Part shown: in pieces, positions 8,746 to 21,367 of the stretch
Layout of the letters: every line of letters begins with the position of its first letter
How positions within the stretch are numbered: the stretch's first letter is position 1
Source of the DNA: Rhizobium sp. RU20A
GTDB lineage: Bacteria > Pseudomonadota > Alphaproteobacteria > Rhizobiales > Rhizobiaceae
Assembly (NCBI RefSeq): GCF_900155885.1
Contig: NZ_FTMB01000001.1
Location: 1,116,001 to 1,180,000 of the forward strand
Direction: 5' to 3'
DNA: 64,000 nt
Position numbers and translations under genes: made by a program
Notes under the pieces: generated by a model
Seen by the model: the letters and a program-made list of their open reading frames with translations, nothing else
Databases searched by the model: none
Told to the model about the DNA's origin: nothing

Positions 8746-9483
8746 TCACCGCCCTTCCGCCAGCCGCTCGGCCAGCCGCGACGGCAGGCCGGCTTGCAGG
8801 ATTTTTGCCGCTGCCGCCTCCACGTCATAGGCCGCGCGCAGGAAACTTAAGTCGAGGCTGACGGAATCGTAGAGCGCAAAGGCCGCTTCCGGCCGCCCGT
8901 CGCGCGGCTGGCCGACGGAGCCGACCACCGCCAGCCAGCGTCGCTGTGCCAGAAGCGGAATGTCCGCCGGCCCCGGCACGAAGCGCGTCACCTTGCCGGC
9001 ATCCACCGTGCCGTAGAGGCAGGGCTTGTGAACATGGCCGCAAAAGCTGATCCGCGCCGCCGTACCCTCGAAATGGCTGCGCGCATCCTCCGTCTCGAGC
9101 ACATAGCGCCAGCGCTCCGGCCGACTGCCCTCGGCGTGCACGAAGAGCATGTCGTCCAGCGTCGCCGTCAGCGGCAGGCGGGAGAGAAACAGGCGGGAGG
9201 GACCCGGCAGCATGTTGCGGGTCCAGTCGAGCGCGATGCGCGCCGTCTCGTTCATGCCGCTCGCCGAGGTCGCAATCGCCTCGTCGTGATTGCCGCGCAC
9301 GACGATGGCGCCGGCCTCGGCCAGCGCGCGGGTGCGCTCCACGCACCATTCGGGGTCCGCGCCATAACCGACGATGTCACCGAGCACGGCAAACCGCGTC
9401 GCCCCCGCCGCCTGCGCCGCGGCGATGGCCGCCTCATAGGCCTCCCGGTTGCCGTGAATATCCGACAGGATCGCGATCTTCAT
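8746..9483 (-). CDS. Calcineurin-like metallophosphoesterase
   Basis: A 245-residue member of the YfcE/MJ0936-like metallophosphoesterases. Metal-ligand motifs occur in order: DIHGN (residues 8-12), GDIVGYG, GNHDE, FVHA and CGHVHKP. No signal peptide, so cytoplasmic. It is the first gene of a two-gene operon with the Ser/Thr kinase-UspA gene, four bases downstream. The family includes protein phosphatases, cyclic-nucleotide phosphodiesterases and Ap4A hydrolases, so reversing the kinase is only a possibility suggested by context. Confidence 0.88.
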   Translation of the reverse strand: MKIAILSDIHGNREAYEAAIAAAQAAGATRFAVLGDIVGYGADPEWCVERTRALAEAGAIVVRGNHDEAIATSASGMNETARIALDWTRNMLPGPSRLFLSRLPLTATLDDMLFVHAEGSRPERWRYVLETEDARSHFEGTAARISFCGHVHKPCLYGTVDAGKVTRFVPGPADIPLLAQRRWLAVVGSVGQPRDGRPEAAFALYDSVSLDLSFLRAAYDVEAAAAKILQAGLPSRLAERLAEGR

Positions 9484-9581
9484 GCCGCGTTCCCTCCTCC
9501 CTCAATCAGAAGGGAAGATAGGGGCTTCCTGCGGCAATTGCCATTCACCGTAAGTCGCGATCTACAAGGATTTTTCGGTTC

Positions 9582-11771
<2,190 letters not shown>

Positions 11772-11836
11772 CTATCTAGCGGAATCAAGGCGGGCCGCAA
11801 GCCGGTTTGCAGCCCTTGCACACTGGGCGGACCGTC

Positions 11837-13510
11837 TCAGCCCTCGGCCGAAAGCAGCCGTGCCGCCGCCGCGCGTGCTTCCTCGGTGATCGACGCGCCG
11901 GCGAGCATGCGGGCGATCTCCTCGCGCCGCGCCGCCTCGTCCATGCGGGCAACACGGGTGGCGATGCGCTCGGATTGCGGCGCGGTCGGGCCCTTGGAGA
12001 TGAGGAGATGTGTCGCCGCCCGGGCGGCGACCTGCGGGGCGTGGGTGACGGAGAGCACCTGAACCGTCGCCGACAGCCGTTTCAGACGCTGGCCGATGGC
12101 ATCGGCCACGGCGCCGCCGACGCCGGTGTCGATCTCGTCGAAGACCAGCGTGGGGGCCGAGCCGCGATCGGCGAGCGCCACCTTCAGCGCCAGCAGGAAA
12201 CGCGAGAGTTCCCCGCCCGAGGCCACCTTCATGATCGGGCCGCCGCGCGTGCCGGGGTTCGTCTGCACGTGGAATTCGACGGTGTCGATGCCCTCAGGCC
12301 CGCCATCATTCTCGTCGGAGGCGATCTCGACCATGAAGCGCGCCCGCTCCAGCTTCAGCGCCGGCAGCTCCGCCATCACCGCCTCGGCCAGTGCGCTCGC
12401 TGCGTTTCGGCGCTTGTCGGAAAGCGCGACGGCCGCGGCGCGGTAGGCCGCGCGGGTTTCGCTCACGTGAGCCTCCAGCCGCTTCAGCTTCTCCTCGCCC
12501 GCATCGAGATCGCCGAGATCGGCCACCATGCGCGCGGCGAGCGCCGGAAGCTCCGTCACCGGCACGGAATATTTACGGGCGGCGGCGCGCAGCGCAAACA
12601 GCCGCTCCTCGACGCGCTCCAGCTCTTTCGGATCATATTCGGTGCGCCTCAGCGCCGCTTCGACAGCCATCTGTGCATCCGAAAGATGGTGAAGCGCGGC
12701 ATCCAGGAGTTCAACGGTCTCTTCCAGCAGACCCGGCGCCTCATGGCTCTTGCGCTCCAGCCGCCGCACCATGGAGGCGATCAGCGGCACGGGAGACGCA
12801 TTGCCGTTCAGGAACTCGCTGGCCTCGTTGATGTCGCCGGCGATGCGCTCGGCCTTCATCATGCGGGCCCGCTTTTCCGCCAGTTCCTCTTCCTCGCCGT
12901 CGGTCGGCGCCAGCGCCTCCAGCTCGGCAACGGAATCGCGGATGTAATCGGCCTCGCGCGCGGCGGCCTCCACCTTGTCGCGATGTTTGCGAAACGCCTT
13001 CTCCGCCTCGCGGAAAGCGCCATGGAGGCGTGTCACGGCCTCGCGATCGGCGCCAAAGCCGCCGAATGCGTCCAGCAGTGCGCGATGCGCATCCATGTCC
13101 ACAAGGGCGCGATCATCATGCTGGCCGTGGATCTCGACAAGGAACCGCCCGGCCTCGCGCATCAACTGCACGCTGACGGGCTGGTCGTTGACATAGGCCT
13201 TGGTGCGCCCGTCGGCATTTTGCATGCGCCGGAAGATCAGCTCGCCCTCGTCATCGATGCCGTTGTCACGCAGCAGGCGGCGGGCGGCATGGTCGAGCGG
13301 CACATCGAAGACGGCCGTCACCTGCCCTTTGTCCTCGCCATGGCGCACCAGCGAGCCGTCACCCCGCCCCCCAAGCGCCAGCGACAGGCTGTCGAGCAGG
13401 ATCGACTTGCCGGCCCCCGTTTCGCCCGTCAGCACGGAAAGCCCCGCCTCGAAGGTCAGGTCGAGCCTTTCGATCAGGACGATATCGCGGATCGAGAGCT
13501 GGGAGAGCAT
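11837..13510 (-). CDS. recN: DNA repair protein RecN
   Basis: A 557-residue SMC-like ATPase acting in recombinational repair of double-strand breaks. Seen: N-terminal Walker A GETGAGKS (29-36), the IHGQHDD segment typical of RecN, a central coiled-coil region (about 160-370), the signature ASGGELSRFLLALK and Walker B LVFDEIDTGVGG. I chose the ATG at 13510 (MLSQLSIRDIVLIERL), the standard RecN N terminus, rather than an in-frame start 15 codons upstream. The ribosome-binding site is weak. Confidence 0.96.
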   Translation of the reverse strand: MLSQLSIRDIVLIERLDLTFEAGLSVLTGETGAGKSILLDSLSLALGGRGDGSLVRHGEDKGQVTAVFDVPLDHAARRLLRDNGIDDEGELIFRRMQNADGRTKAYVNDQPVSVQLMREAGRFLVEIHGQHDDRALVDMDAHRALLDAFGGFGADREAVTRLHGAFREAEKAFRKHRDKVEAAAREADYIRDSVAELEALAPTDGEEEELAEKRARMMKAERIAGDINEASEFLNGNASPVPLIASMVRRLERKSHEAPGLLEETVELLDAALHHLSDAQMAVEAALRRTEYDPKELERVEERLFALRAAARKYSVPVTELPALAARMVADLGDLDAGEEKLKRLEAHVSETRAAYRAAAVALSDKRRNAASALAEAVMAELPALKLERARFMVEIASDENDGGPEGIDTVEFHVQTNPGTRGGPIMKVASGGELSRFLLALKVALADRGSAPTLVFDEIDTGVGGAVADAIGQRLKRLSATVQVLSVTHAPQVAARAATHLLISKGPTAPQSERIATRVARMDEAARREEIARMLAGASITEEARAAAARLLSAEG

Positions 13511-13697
13511 CAGGGTCGCTTTTTCCGTTTCAGGGCAGTCGGCAGCGCGGACCAACTCCGGCGCTGTGAAAGGACGATGGACGTGATTCGCCTGAAAAGA
13601 CGCTAGCGCAAATTCGGCCCCGCCACAGCGCCCTTCCCGCCCAAGCGCACATGTGGCGCCGCTCCGGGCAAATGCAAGAGCAAACCCCTCGCCTCAC

Positions 13698-13722
13698 ATG
13701 CAAACGGGCGCCGAAGCGCCCG
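13698..13722 (-). terminator. Likely bamD terminator
   Basis: On the minus strand a 7-bp stem CGGGCGC/GCGCCCG closed by a TTCG tetraloop lies about 23 bases after the bamD stop. The T tract is short (GTTTG), so efficiency is uncertain. Confidence 0.55.
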
Positions 13723-13744
13723 CCAGATCGCAAGAGGCGGCGCC

Positions 13745-14611
13745 TCAGACGCCGAGGATCTTCTTGCCGGCGCGGGAAATCCACGAGCCCGAATTCTCGC
13801 GCGGCTCCAGGCCGCCGCTCTTCAGGAGCTTGTAGCTGTCGGCATACCACTGGCTGTCCGGATAGTTGTGACCGAGCACGGCGGCCGCCGTCTGGGCCTC
13901 GCTCTCAACGCCCATCGCATAATAGGTCTCGACGAGACGGGCGAGCGCTTCCTCGATCTGGTTGGTGTTCTGGTACTGCTCCACCACGGTGCGGAAGCGC
14001 GTCAGAGCAGCCAGATATTCCTTGCGCTCCAGATAGTAGCGGCCGATCTGCATTTCCTTGCCGGCCAGCTGGTCGCGCGCAAAGCGGATCTTGGCCTTGG
14101 CGTCGTCGACATATTCGCTGTCCGGATAGTTGTCGATCACGGCCTGCATCGCCTCGATCGTCTTCAGCGCCGGCTTCTGGTCCTGTGTGACGGTCGGGAT
14201 CTGCTTCGAATAGGCAAGACCCTGGATATACTGGGCATAGGCCGCTTCTTCCGACTGCGGATAGAGCGAAAGATAGCGCTGCGATGCCTTGATCGCTTCC
14301 GCATACTGGCCCTGACGGTAGGAGACGAAGGAGCTCATCACCAGCGACTTGCGGGCATATTCGGAGAAGGGATGCTGCTTGTCGACGGCCTCGAACTTGC
14401 GCTGCGCCTCGCCGGTCTTGCCGGCATTGAGGTTTGCAAGGCCCTGATTGTAGAGCACGTCCGGCGGATCGGTATCGGCGGTGAGCTTCGTGATGTCGAT
14501 GTCGGGATCGTTCTGGCAGGCTGACAGGAGCCCGCCTGCCGCGATGAGGGTGGCAACCGTGAGGCCGACACGCACCGACTTTTTCAAACCGAACGAAGCT
14601 GCAAACACCAT
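13745..14611 (-). CDS. bamD: Outer membrane assembly lipoprotein BamD
   Basis: A 288-residue lipoprotein of the BAM complex that inserts beta-barrel proteins in the outer membrane. The N terminus is a lipoprotein signal with lipobox LLSAC (Cys32), followed by TPR-like repeats: [42 protein letters not shown] and [18 protein letters not shown] blocks. The ATG at 14611 is directly before the signal peptide; a 25-residue upstream extension in frame is unlikely. It lies downstream of lpxC on the same strand, with a terminator between, so it probably has its own promoter. Confidence 0.94.
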   Translation of the reverse strand: MVFAASFGLKKSVRVGLTVATLIAAGGLLSACQNDPDIDITKLTADTDPPDVLYNQGLANLNAGKTGEAQRKFEAVDKQHPFSEYARKSLVMSSFVSYRQGQYAEAIKASQRYLSLYPQSEEAAYAQYIQGLAYSKQIPTVTQDQKPALKTIEAMQAVIDNYPDSEYVDDAKAKIRFARDQLAGKEMQIGRYYLERKEYLAALTRFRTVVEQYQNTNQIEEALARLVETYYAMGVESEAQTAAAVLGHNYPDSQWYADSYKLLKSGGLEPRENSGSWISRAGKKILGV

Positions 14612-14793
14612 AAGACGATCCAAATCCTGGCCAGTACCGGCCCATTTTCGGTATCCTGTTCCCCTCCATCGCAGGAAGTCAGGCAACCGGATACTTACAC
14701 GAGCGTAGCCGCATCACCGGCGTTTCTAGCCGTAAACGCGGGGCCACCGCAATCACATGATCGGCAATTCATGCAAATTTGTGGCGCGCAAGA

Positions 14794-14823
14794 CATGAAA
14801 AAGCCGGCCCATCGGCCGGCTTT
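14794..14823 (-). terminator. lpxC terminator
   Basis: Minus-strand hairpin AAAGCCGGCC-GATG-GGCCGGCTTT followed by a TTTTTC run, 24 bases after the lpxC stop. Confidence 0.85.
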
Positions 14824-14846
14824 GGAAATCGGAGCGGTTCTGGTGC

Positions 14847-15806
14847 TCACGCCGACCAGGGCGCAAATTCCGGTTCCTTGACGGCAACGAGGTCGCGGGC
14901 ATAGGTGCGGCCACGCGGCATGGCGGTTTCGACCAGCTCATAGGCGGAGCGATCGGCCATCAGTGCCTTCAGCGCATTGGCATTCATCTTGTGGCCGCCG
15001 CGATAGGAGCGGTAGCAACCAATGAAGGGCGCACCGGCGAGCGAAAGATCGCCCACGGCATCCAGCGTCTTGTGACGGACGAATTCGTCGCCGGCGTAAC
15101 GCAGGCCCTCGACGTTCACGACCGTATTGTCGTCGGAGATGACGACGGAATTTTCCAGCGAGGAGCCGAGCGCAAAGCCGGCGGCCCACAGGCGCTCGAC
15201 ATCGCGCATGAAGCCGAAGGTACGGGCCCGCGACAGCTCGTTCTTGAAGGTGGCGGGCGTCATATCGCCCTTCCAGGACTGACGGCCGATCAGCGGGCAG
15301 TCGAAATCGATCTCGACCTCGAATCGCATGCCAAGCTCATAGGGCACGAACTCGGCCCAGGAGGCGCCCGATTCGATACGCACCGGCTTCAGGATGCGAA
15401 TGTAGCGGCGCTTCTTGGCCAGAGCCTTGATGCCGGCCTGTTCGATGGCTTCGATGAACGGAGCGGAGCTGCCATCCATGATTGGCATTTCCGCATCCGT
15501 CACCTCGATGGTGAGGTTGTCGAGGCCAAGCGCGTAGACGGCGGCCATGACGTGCTCGATCGTGGCAACGGCCGTCGCCATCGAAAATCCGAGAATGGTG
15601 CAAAGATCGGTGTTGCCGACTTGGGAGGAAATGGCGCGGTGCTCGACGGTCCGGCCATCGGGCAGAACGCGCTGGAAGACGATGCCGCTGTCGACGTCGG
15701 AAGGATGGAAGGTGAGCGTCACGTCCTTGCCGGAATGCACACCGATGCCCGACAGGCTGACCGGCTTTGCAATCGTCGTCTGGAAGCCCAGCAGTTCAAT
15801 TCCCAT
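14847..15806 (-). CDS. lpxC: UDP-3-O-acyl-N-acetylglucosamine deacetylase
   Basis: A 319-residue zinc enzyme making the committed step of lipid A synthesis. Zinc ligands are His85 (IEHVMAAV), His245 and Asp249 (RHKTLDAVGDL), and the catalytic His is His272 (GGHKMN). The duplicated beta-alpha-alpha-beta fold is represented in full. The ATG at 15806 gives the expected MGIELLGFQTTI start. It follows ftsZ on the same strand after a terminator, the usual rhizobial order. A TGCCGG-T5-CCGGCA hairpin lies in the leader just before the ribosome-binding site. Confidence 0.97.
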   Translation of the reverse strand: MGIELLGFQTTIAKPVSLSGIGVHSGKDVTLTFHPSDVDSGIVFQRVLPDGRTVEHRAISSQVGNTDLCTILGFSMATAVATIEHVMAAVYALGLDNLTIEVTDAEMPIMDGSSAPFIEAIEQAGIKALAKKRRYIRILKPVRIESGASWAEFVPYELGMRFEVEIDFDCPLIGRQSWKGDMTPATFKNELSRARTFGFMRDVERLWAAGFALGSSLENSVVISDDNTVVNVEGLRYAGDEFVRHKTLDAVGDLSLAGAPFIGCYRSYRGGHKMNANALKALMADRSAYELVETAMPRGRTYARDLVAVKEPEFAPWSA

Positions 15807-16161
15807 GATCGTCACTTTCCGTCTCTGCCGGAAAAACCGGCAATACCGAGCCAAGGCGCCACGAGGGGCGCGTCAGGCGCTTTCATTGCAAGGCAACACA
15901 TGGAGGCCGGGAGCACGGCCGACGGGAGCGTCCTGCTGCCCGAGGCCGGATGGTTCCATGTACGAAGCGGCGGCGTGATGCCTGTCTTCCCTGCTGTCCT
16001 GATTCTGAATTTAGCGTCGTGTCCCCGCCAATCCAAATCACTGTTGATGTCGCTTTGTAACGCGTCCTTCACCACCTTCGACCGCGCCAAGTCATTGAAA
16101 ACACGAAAAATGCCTGGGCGTGAAGCCCAGGCATCCGGCAAGGTGGAAGGAGGAGCGAAGA
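15807..16161 (-). other. ftsZ-lpxC intergenic region (355 bp)
   Basis: Contains the ftsZ terminator (16104-16133) and must contain the lpxC promoter. I could not pick a convincing -35/-10 pair. A hairpin TGCCGG-N5-CCGGCA sits about 25 bases before the lpxC start. No coding ORF was seen. Confidence 0.55.
16104..16133 (-). terminator. ftsZ terminator
   Basis: Minus-strand stem GCCTGGGC-N5-GCCCAGGC followed by ATTTTTCG, about 30 bases after the ftsZ stop. It ends the ddl-ftsQAZ transcript. Confidence 0.85.
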
Positions 16162-17985
16162 TCAGTTCGACTGACGGCGCAGGAAGGCCGGGATTTCGAG
16201 CTGATCGTCGTCCTGCTGACGCGACTGCGGGGTAACGCGGCCGCGGTCGTCAAGCTGGCCCTTACGCGGTGCGTAGAGGCTGGCTTCGGGCGACAGGGGT
16301 CTGCGCTGCTGCGAGGCAGCGCTCGGTGCACCGGCCGTCATGTCGGAGGCAACCGACGGTTCCTCCTCATCACGGCGGCTGAGGGACGAGGTGATGCGCT
16401 TCAGCAGGCCCATCGGACCACGCTCTTCGGCCTGCGGGGCCTGGGGCTGGGTGCGATGATCAAGCTCGGCCTTCACGACCGGCGAGAAGTCCTCGACCTT
16501 CGGCATGCGGACGGTCTCGGGCTCGCGGCGGACGACCGGCTCGAACCGCGGCTCGGCGGCCATCGGCTGCTGCGGCGCGGGCTGGGTCTGCATGACCGGC
16601 TCGATGACCGGCTGCGGGCGAGCCATGACGGGCTGGGCTTCTGCCGGCGCTGCGCCTGCAAAGAGCTTGCTTTGCGGGCGGAACTCGGGCTCGGCCTGCT
16701 GCGCGACGGGCGCCGGCTGCTGAACCGGGGCAGCGGACGCCTGCTGGGCGGCGGCGCGCTGGGCAAGTTCCAGCTCGCGCTCCATTTCGGCGATGCGGAT
16801 CGCGCGGGCGATCTCGTCCGTCGTCTGTGCCTCGGGCTGGCGGGCAACCGGCTGCTGGACCGGGACCTGCTGCACGGGAGCCGGTTGGACCGGAGCGGAC
16901 TGCATTACCGGCTGCTGGACCGGCTGGACGGAGGGAGAAACGGCTGCAGCCGGGCGGACGATGGGCTTTGCGACATTCAGCGGGCGAAAGTCAGCATTCC
17001 GGCCAGCCACCTCCGAGACCGCCCGATCGATACCCGTAGCCACAACAGAAACGCGGATGATGCCTTCAAGCTCTTCGTCGAAGGTGGCACCAAGGATGAT
17101 GTTCGCATCCGGGTCCACTTCTTCGCGAATGCGCGTGGCAGCTTCGTCCACTTCGAAGAGGGTCAGGTCGCGACCGCCGGTGATGGAGATCAGCAGGCCC
17201 TGTGCACCCTTCATCGAGGTTTCGTCGAGCAGCGGGTTGGCAATGGCGGCTTCGGCAGCGGCCATCGCACGGCCTTCGCCGGAAGCTTCGCCGGTGCCCA
17301 TCATGGCGCGGCCCATCTCGCGCATCACCGAGCGGACGTCGGCGAAGTCGAGGTTGATAAGGCCTTCCTTGACCATGAGGTCGGTGATGCAGGCAACGCC
17401 CGAATAGAGAACCTGGTCGGCCATCGCGAAGGCGTCGGCGAACGTGGTCTTGTCGTTGGCAATGCGGAAGAGGTTCTGGTTGGGGATGACGATCAGCGTG
17501 TCGACCGACTTCTGCAGCTCGGCGATACCCTGGTCGGCAAGGCGCATGCGGCGCTGGCCTTCGAAGTGGAAGGGCTTGGTGACGACGCCGACGGTCAGGA
17601 TGCCCTTGTTGCGGGCGGCCTGGGCCACGATCGGGGCAGCACCCGTGCCGGTGCCGCCGCCCATGCCGGCGGTGACGAAGCACATGTGGGTGCCGTTCAG
17701 GTGATCGATGATCTCGTCGATGCACTCTTCGGCGGCCGCGCGGCCGACTTCCGGCTGCGAACCGGCGCCAAGGCCCTCGGTCACGGCCACACCCATCTGG
17801 ATGATGCGTTCGGCCTTGGTCATGGTCAGCGCCTGGGCGTCGGTGTTGGCGACGACGAAATCGACGCCTTCGAGGCCTGCGGTGATCATGTTGTTGACGG
17901 CGTTGCCGCCGCCGCCGCCGACGCCGAAGACGGTGATGCGAGGCTTCAGCTCGGTAATATCCGGCTTTCTCAGATTGATGGTCAT
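16162..17985 (-). CDS. ftsZ: Cell division protein FtsZ (long-linker form)
   Basis: A 607-residue tubulin homologue that forms the Z ring. The GTPase core (1 to about 320) has [13 protein letters not shown], the tubulin signature GGGTGTG (109-115) and the T7 loop NLDFADVR. A linker of about 270 residues rich in Gln, Pro, Ala and Val follows, far longer than the about 50 residues of E. coli. It ends in the conserved C-terminal peptide around [10 protein letters not shown] (about 595-605) that binds FtsA and other partners. The long linker is typical of Rhizobiales main FtsZ. AAGGAAGGAA precedes the ATG; ftsA ends 95 bases upstream. Confidence 0.97.
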   Translation of the reverse strand: MTINLRKPDITELKPRITVFGVGGGGGNAVNNMITAGLEGVDFVVANTDAQALTMTKAERIIQMGVAVTEGLGAGSQPEVGRAAAEECIDEIIDHLNGTHMCFVTAGMGGGTGTGAAPIVAQAARNKGILTVGVVTKPFHFEGQRRMRLADQGIAELQKSVDTLIVIPNQNLFRIANDKTTFADAFAMADQVLYSGVACITDLMVKEGLINLDFADVRSVMREMGRAMMGTGEASGEGRAMAAAEAAIANPLLDETSMKGAQGLLISITGGRDLTLFEVDEAATRIREEVDPDANIILGATFDEELEGIIRVSVVATGIDRAVSEVAGRNADFRPLNVAKPIVRPAAAVSPSVQPVQQPVMQSAPVQPAPVQQVPVQQPVARQPEAQTTDEIARAIRIAEMERELELAQRAAAQQASAAPVQQPAPVAQQAEPEFRPQSKLFAGAAPAEAQPVMARPQPVIEPVMQTQPAPQQPMAAEPRFEPVVRREPETVRMPKVEDFSPVVKAELDHRTQPQAPQAEERGPMGLLKRITSSLSRRDEEEPSVASDMTAGAPSAASQQRRPLSPEASLYAPRKGQLDDRGRVTPQSRQQDDDQLEIPAFLRRQSN

Positions 17986-18080
17986 GTTACCCGTTCCTTC
18001 CTTGTTTCTGGCCGCCTTGCCGAGCCGGCCAAACCGTGTTGAGTGGCCTTACCCGGCCACCGCAGACGCCGTTTCCAGCG

Positions 18081-19412
18081 TCAGAAACTTTCCTTGATCC
18101 ACTGCCCGACCCTCGCGATCCGGCCATTGCCGGAACCAAGTGCGGAGAGCAGACCGCGATCGCCCGCATGCGTCTCCTGATCGGCGACCTGCGGATAGAT
18201 GATGAGGCCGACCGCCGTCGAAAACGCCGGCCCCTTGGCCGCCGTCGGCAGACCGGCGACGCCGAGCGGACGGCCGATGCGCACGTTGCGGGCGAGAATG
18301 CGGCGGGCCGCTTCCGGCAGTCCGGTCAACTGGCTGGCGCCCCCCGTCAGCACGATCCGCTTGCCGACGATCGGCGAGAAGCCGGAGCGCTGGATACGGT
18401 CGCGAATGAGTTCGAGCGTTTCCTCGATGCGGGCCTGCACGATGCGCGAGACGAGCGCGCGCGGCACATGCGTCGGCTGGTCGCGGTCATCCTCGCCGAT
18501 CGGCGGGATGGCGATGATGTCGCGTTCGTCGCCGGCATTGGGAATGGCCGAGCCATGCACCACCTTCAGCCGCTCCGCATCCTCGATGCGGGTCGAAAGG
18601 CCGCGGGCAAGATCTGTCGTCACGTGATGCCCGCCGAGATTGACCGCATCGGCATGCACCAGCTTGCCTTCGGCAAAGACCGAGATCGTCGTGGTGCCGC
18701 CGCCCATGTCGATGGCGGCGCAGCCGAGCTCGACCTCGTCGTCGACGAGCGCCGCAAGGCCGCTGGCATAGGGCGTCGCAACGATGCCCTCGACCGACAG
18801 GTGCGCCCGGTTGATGCACAGTTCGAGGTTTTTCAGCGCCGCGCGCTCGGCCGTCAGCACGTGCATGTCGACGCCGAGACCATCGCCGAACATGCCGAGC
18901 GGATCGCGAATGCCGCGCTCGCCGTCGAGCTGGTAGCCGGTCGGCAGGGAGTGCAGGATGGCGCGATCGGCGCGGGCCGACTGCTGGCAGGCCGCCGCCA
19001 GAACCTTGCGCAGGTCGTTGGCGTCCACTTCCTGGCCGCCGAGATCGATCGTGGCGGTGTAGACGTCACTCTGCAGGCGCCCGGCCGAGAGGTTGACGAT
19101 CAGGCTGTCGATGGTCAGCCCCGCCATGCGCTCGGCCGCGTCAACGGCGTGACGCACCACGCTTTCGGCCGCGTCGAGATCGGCGATCACGCCGTTCTTC
19201 ACGCCACGCGACTTCTGGTGACCGATACCGATTACCTCGATATGGTGCGAGCGGTTCGGCAGGATCTGGCTTTCCTCGCGCGGCGTCAGCCGGCCGATCA
19301 TGCACACGACCTTGGTCGAGCCGATGTCGAGCACCGAGACGATCTGCGTGCGCTTGGAATTCAGCGGCTTCAGCCGCGGCAGGCCGAAATGGGAGGAACC
19401 GAAGATGCTCAT
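18081..19412 (-). CDS. ftsA: Cell division protein FtsA
   Basis: A 443-residue actin-like ATPase that tethers FtsZ to the membrane and recruits later divisome proteins. Seen: phosphate-1 motif VLDIGSTKVVCMIGRL near the N terminus, the DMGGGTTTISVF phosphate-2 motif, GKRIVLTGGASQLTGLPE and the amphipathic C-terminal helix (RIARVGQWIKESF) used for membrane binding. Its start overlaps the ftsQ stop (ATGA), so it is coupled to ftsQ. Confidence 0.96.
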   Translation of the reverse strand: MSIFGSSHFGLPRLKPLNSKRTQIVSVLDIGSTKVVCMIGRLTPREESQILPNRSHHIEVIGIGHQKSRGVKNGVIADLDAAESVVRHAVDAAERMAGLTIDSLIVNLSAGRLQSDVYTATIDLGGQEVDANDLRKVLAAACQQSARADRAILHSLPTGYQLDGERGIRDPLGMFGDGLGVDMHVLTAERAALKNLELCINRAHLSVEGIVATPYASGLAALVDDEVELGCAAIDMGGGTTTISVFAEGKLVHADAVNLGGHHVTTDLARGLSTRIEDAERLKVVHGSAIPNAGDERDIIAIPPIGEDDRDQPTHVPRALVSRIVQARIEETLELIRDRIQRSGFSPIVGKRIVLTGGASQLTGLPEAARRILARNVRIGRPLGVAGLPTAAKGPAFSTAVGLIIYPQVADQETHAGDRGLLSALGSGNGRIARVGQWIKESF

Positions 19413-20353
19413 AGCGTCGGGGCCTCCAGCTTCTGGCTCTTCTTCAGGGCCTTGGCGCGCGCCTCGACCATTTCCTTGCGTCGCTCGGCGGCGCCCGCCG
19501 TCAGCTGGATCGTGGTGCGATCGGCAAGACGAAGATCGACCGCCGCAATGTCACGCTCAAGCAGTTGATGCTCGCCCTCCATGCGGGCCAGCACGTCCAT
19601 GGCGCGCGGCAGATCGTCTTCCGGCAGCTTCACGACAATGCCATTGTCGAGCTGCAGGTCCCAGCGACGGCCGGCGACACGAATGAAGGCTTTGACGCGG
19701 GCATGGAATTCGGGCCAGCGGGAGAATTCGCGGTAGAAATCGGCCGCCGAGGTCTCGGCGTCGCGTCCGACAAAGAGCGGCAGGGCGGCGAACTTGTTGT
19801 CGCGCAGCGGCGCGATCACGCTGCCGCTTTCCTCAATGAGCGACAGATCCGAGCCGTGCTGCCAGATGCCGAAGGCCTTGCGCTCCTTCAGGTCGACCTC
19901 GATCGTGCCGGGATAGACCTTGCGGACCGAAACGCTCTGCACCCAGGGCAGCTGCGAAATCAGCTTGCGCGCCTCTTCGACATCGAGCGCCACGAGCGAG
20001 GTCGTGCCATCGAGGCCAAGCTGCTGGAGAATATCGATTTCCGAGGTCTGGGCATTGCCGGAGACCTTGACGTCCTCGATGGCGAAACCGGCGGCCGTCG
20101 TCGTGGTCTGGGCAAAATCCTGCCCGTGGCCACCGAGATGCATGCCGTAAAGGCCGGTTGCCGCGAGAAAGGCGACTGCGGACACGGAGCCCGTGTGGGC
20201 CGGAAACTGGACGCGGCCGGTGCCAAGGCTGACGAAGAACCGCACCACACGGCGCAACGGGCGCGGCAACACGATGGCGCCATCACCCTCCGCCATGGCG
20301 CGTTCCGCCATGTCACGCTTCCTGCGCGATCTTTTGCCCTTCAACGCGAACAA
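19409..20353 (-). CDS. ftsQ: Cell division protein FtsQ
   Basis: A 314-residue bitopic membrane protein of the FtsQLB complex. A basic cytoplasmic tail is followed by one membrane segment (around [16 protein letters not shown]), then the POTRA domain ([20 protein letters not shown]) and the periplasmic FtsQ domain ([22 protein letters not shown]). I chose TTG at 20353 ((M)[12 protein letters not shown]): GGAGGA lies six bases upstream and rhizobial FtsQ begins the same way; no suitable ATG exists nearby. The start overlaps the ddl stop by 13 bases and the stop overlaps ftsA by 4. Confidence 0.9.
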   Translation of the reverse strand: MFALKGKRSRRKRDMAERAMAEGDGAIVLPRPLRRVVRFFVSLGTGRVQFPAHTGSVSAVAFLAATGLYGMHLGGHGQDFAQTTTTAAGFAIEDVKVSGNAQTSEIDILQQLGLDGTTSLVALDVEEARKLISQLPWVQSVSVRKVYPGTIEVDLKERKAFGIWQHGSDLSLIEESGSVIAPLRDNKFAALPLFVGRDAETSAADFYREFSRWPEFHARVKAFIRVAGRRWDLQLDNGIVVKLPEDDLPRAMDVLARMEGEHQLLERDIAAVDLRLADRTTIQLTAGAAERRKEMVEARAKALKKSQKLEAPTL

Positions 20354-21267
20354 GACGCATCCTCCACGAGCCAATTGAGAAATTCACCGAAAGAGTAGCC
20401 AGCATGAACAGCCATCTCGGGCACGAGGGAGGTCGGGGTCATGCCGGGCTGGGTGTTGATCTCCAGCCAGATAAGCTCGCCTTCTTCGGAGCGGCTGTCA
20501 TCGAATCGGAAATCCGACCGGCTGACGCCGCGGCACCCGATTGCCCGATGTGCCTCGAGGGCGAGTCTTTGTATTTTTTGGTAAATATTCGGTGAAATTT
20601 CTGCCGGGATGACGTGTCGTGAACCACCTTTCACATACTTTGAATCGTAATCGTAGAAGGCATGCCCCTGCGGGATGATTTCGGTGACACCGAGCGCCGT
20701 ATCCCCCATGATCCCGCAGGTGAATTCCCGGCCGGCGATGTAGCGCTCGACCATGACGCGATCGCCGTATTTCCACTCCGCCGACGAAATGACCTGCGGG
20801 GGATGCGACTGATCCTCCTTGACGATGACGACGCCGAAGCTGGAGCCCTCGCGCACCGGCTTCACCACATAGGGCGGGCGCATCGGGTGCACGGTGCCGA
20901 TCTCGAAGCGATCGACCACCCTCGCCTCGGCCACGGGAATGCCGGCAGCGGCGGCCACGAGCTTGGCCTGCGCCTTGTCCATGGCGAGCGCCGAGGCGAG
21001 CACGCCGGAATGCGTGTAGGGAATTTCGAGATATTCCAGGATGCCCTGAATGGCACCATCCTCGCCATAGGGACCGTGCAGCGCATTGAAGCACACGTCA
21101 GGCTTCAGCGCCGTCAGCACCGAGGCGATGTCGCGATCGACATCCACCCGCGTCACACGGTGACCGAAGGCCTCGAGCGCATCCGCACAGGCGTTTCCCG
21201 AGGAGAGGCTGACCGGCCGCTCCGAGGAAAACCCACCCATCAGGACGGCCACATGCTTGCTGTTCAT
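20341..21267 (-). CDS. ddl: D-alanine--D-alanine ligase
   Basis: A 308-residue ATP-grasp enzyme making D-Ala-D-Ala for the peptidoglycan stem. Seen: [31 protein letters not shown], the ATP-grasp strands [14 protein letters not shown] and [15 protein letters not shown], and the metal-site [20 protein letters not shown]. The start at 21267 has GGGGA five bases upstream. It heads the ddl-ftsQ-ftsA-ftsZ block, separated from murB by 356 bases that carry CtrA-like sites. Confidence 0.96.
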   Translation of the reverse strand: MNSKHVAVLMGGFSSERPVSLSSGNACADALEAFGHRVTRVDVDRDIASVLTALKPDVCFNALHGPYGEDGAIQGILEYLEIPYTHSGVLASALAMDKAQAKLVAAAAGIPVAEARVVDRFEIGTVHPMRPPYVVKPVREGSSFGVVIVKEDQSHPPQVISSAEWKYGDRVMVERYIAGREFTCGIMGDTALGVTEIIPQGHAFYDYDSKYVKGGSRHVIPAEISPNIYQKIQRLALEAHRAIGCRGVSRSDFRFDDSRSEEGELIWLEINTQPGMTPTSLVPEMAVHAGYSFGEFLNWLVEDASCSR

Positions 21268-21367
21268 CACTATCCCCGACATTACCACAGGCTAGGGGCC
21301 GGTCCTTGCGTCTGGCTTGTAGGCCGGCCGACTCGTGGCGAAAATCTTGCGCCCAATAGACCCGCTT

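Noticed and set aside
11807-13606. 599-aa open frame on the plus strand
   Set aside because: Antisense to recN; no recognisable domain.
16120-18042. 640-aa open frame on the plus strand
   Set aside because: Antisense to ftsZ and covers the ftsZ terminator; Leu/Gly/Asp-rich without motifs.
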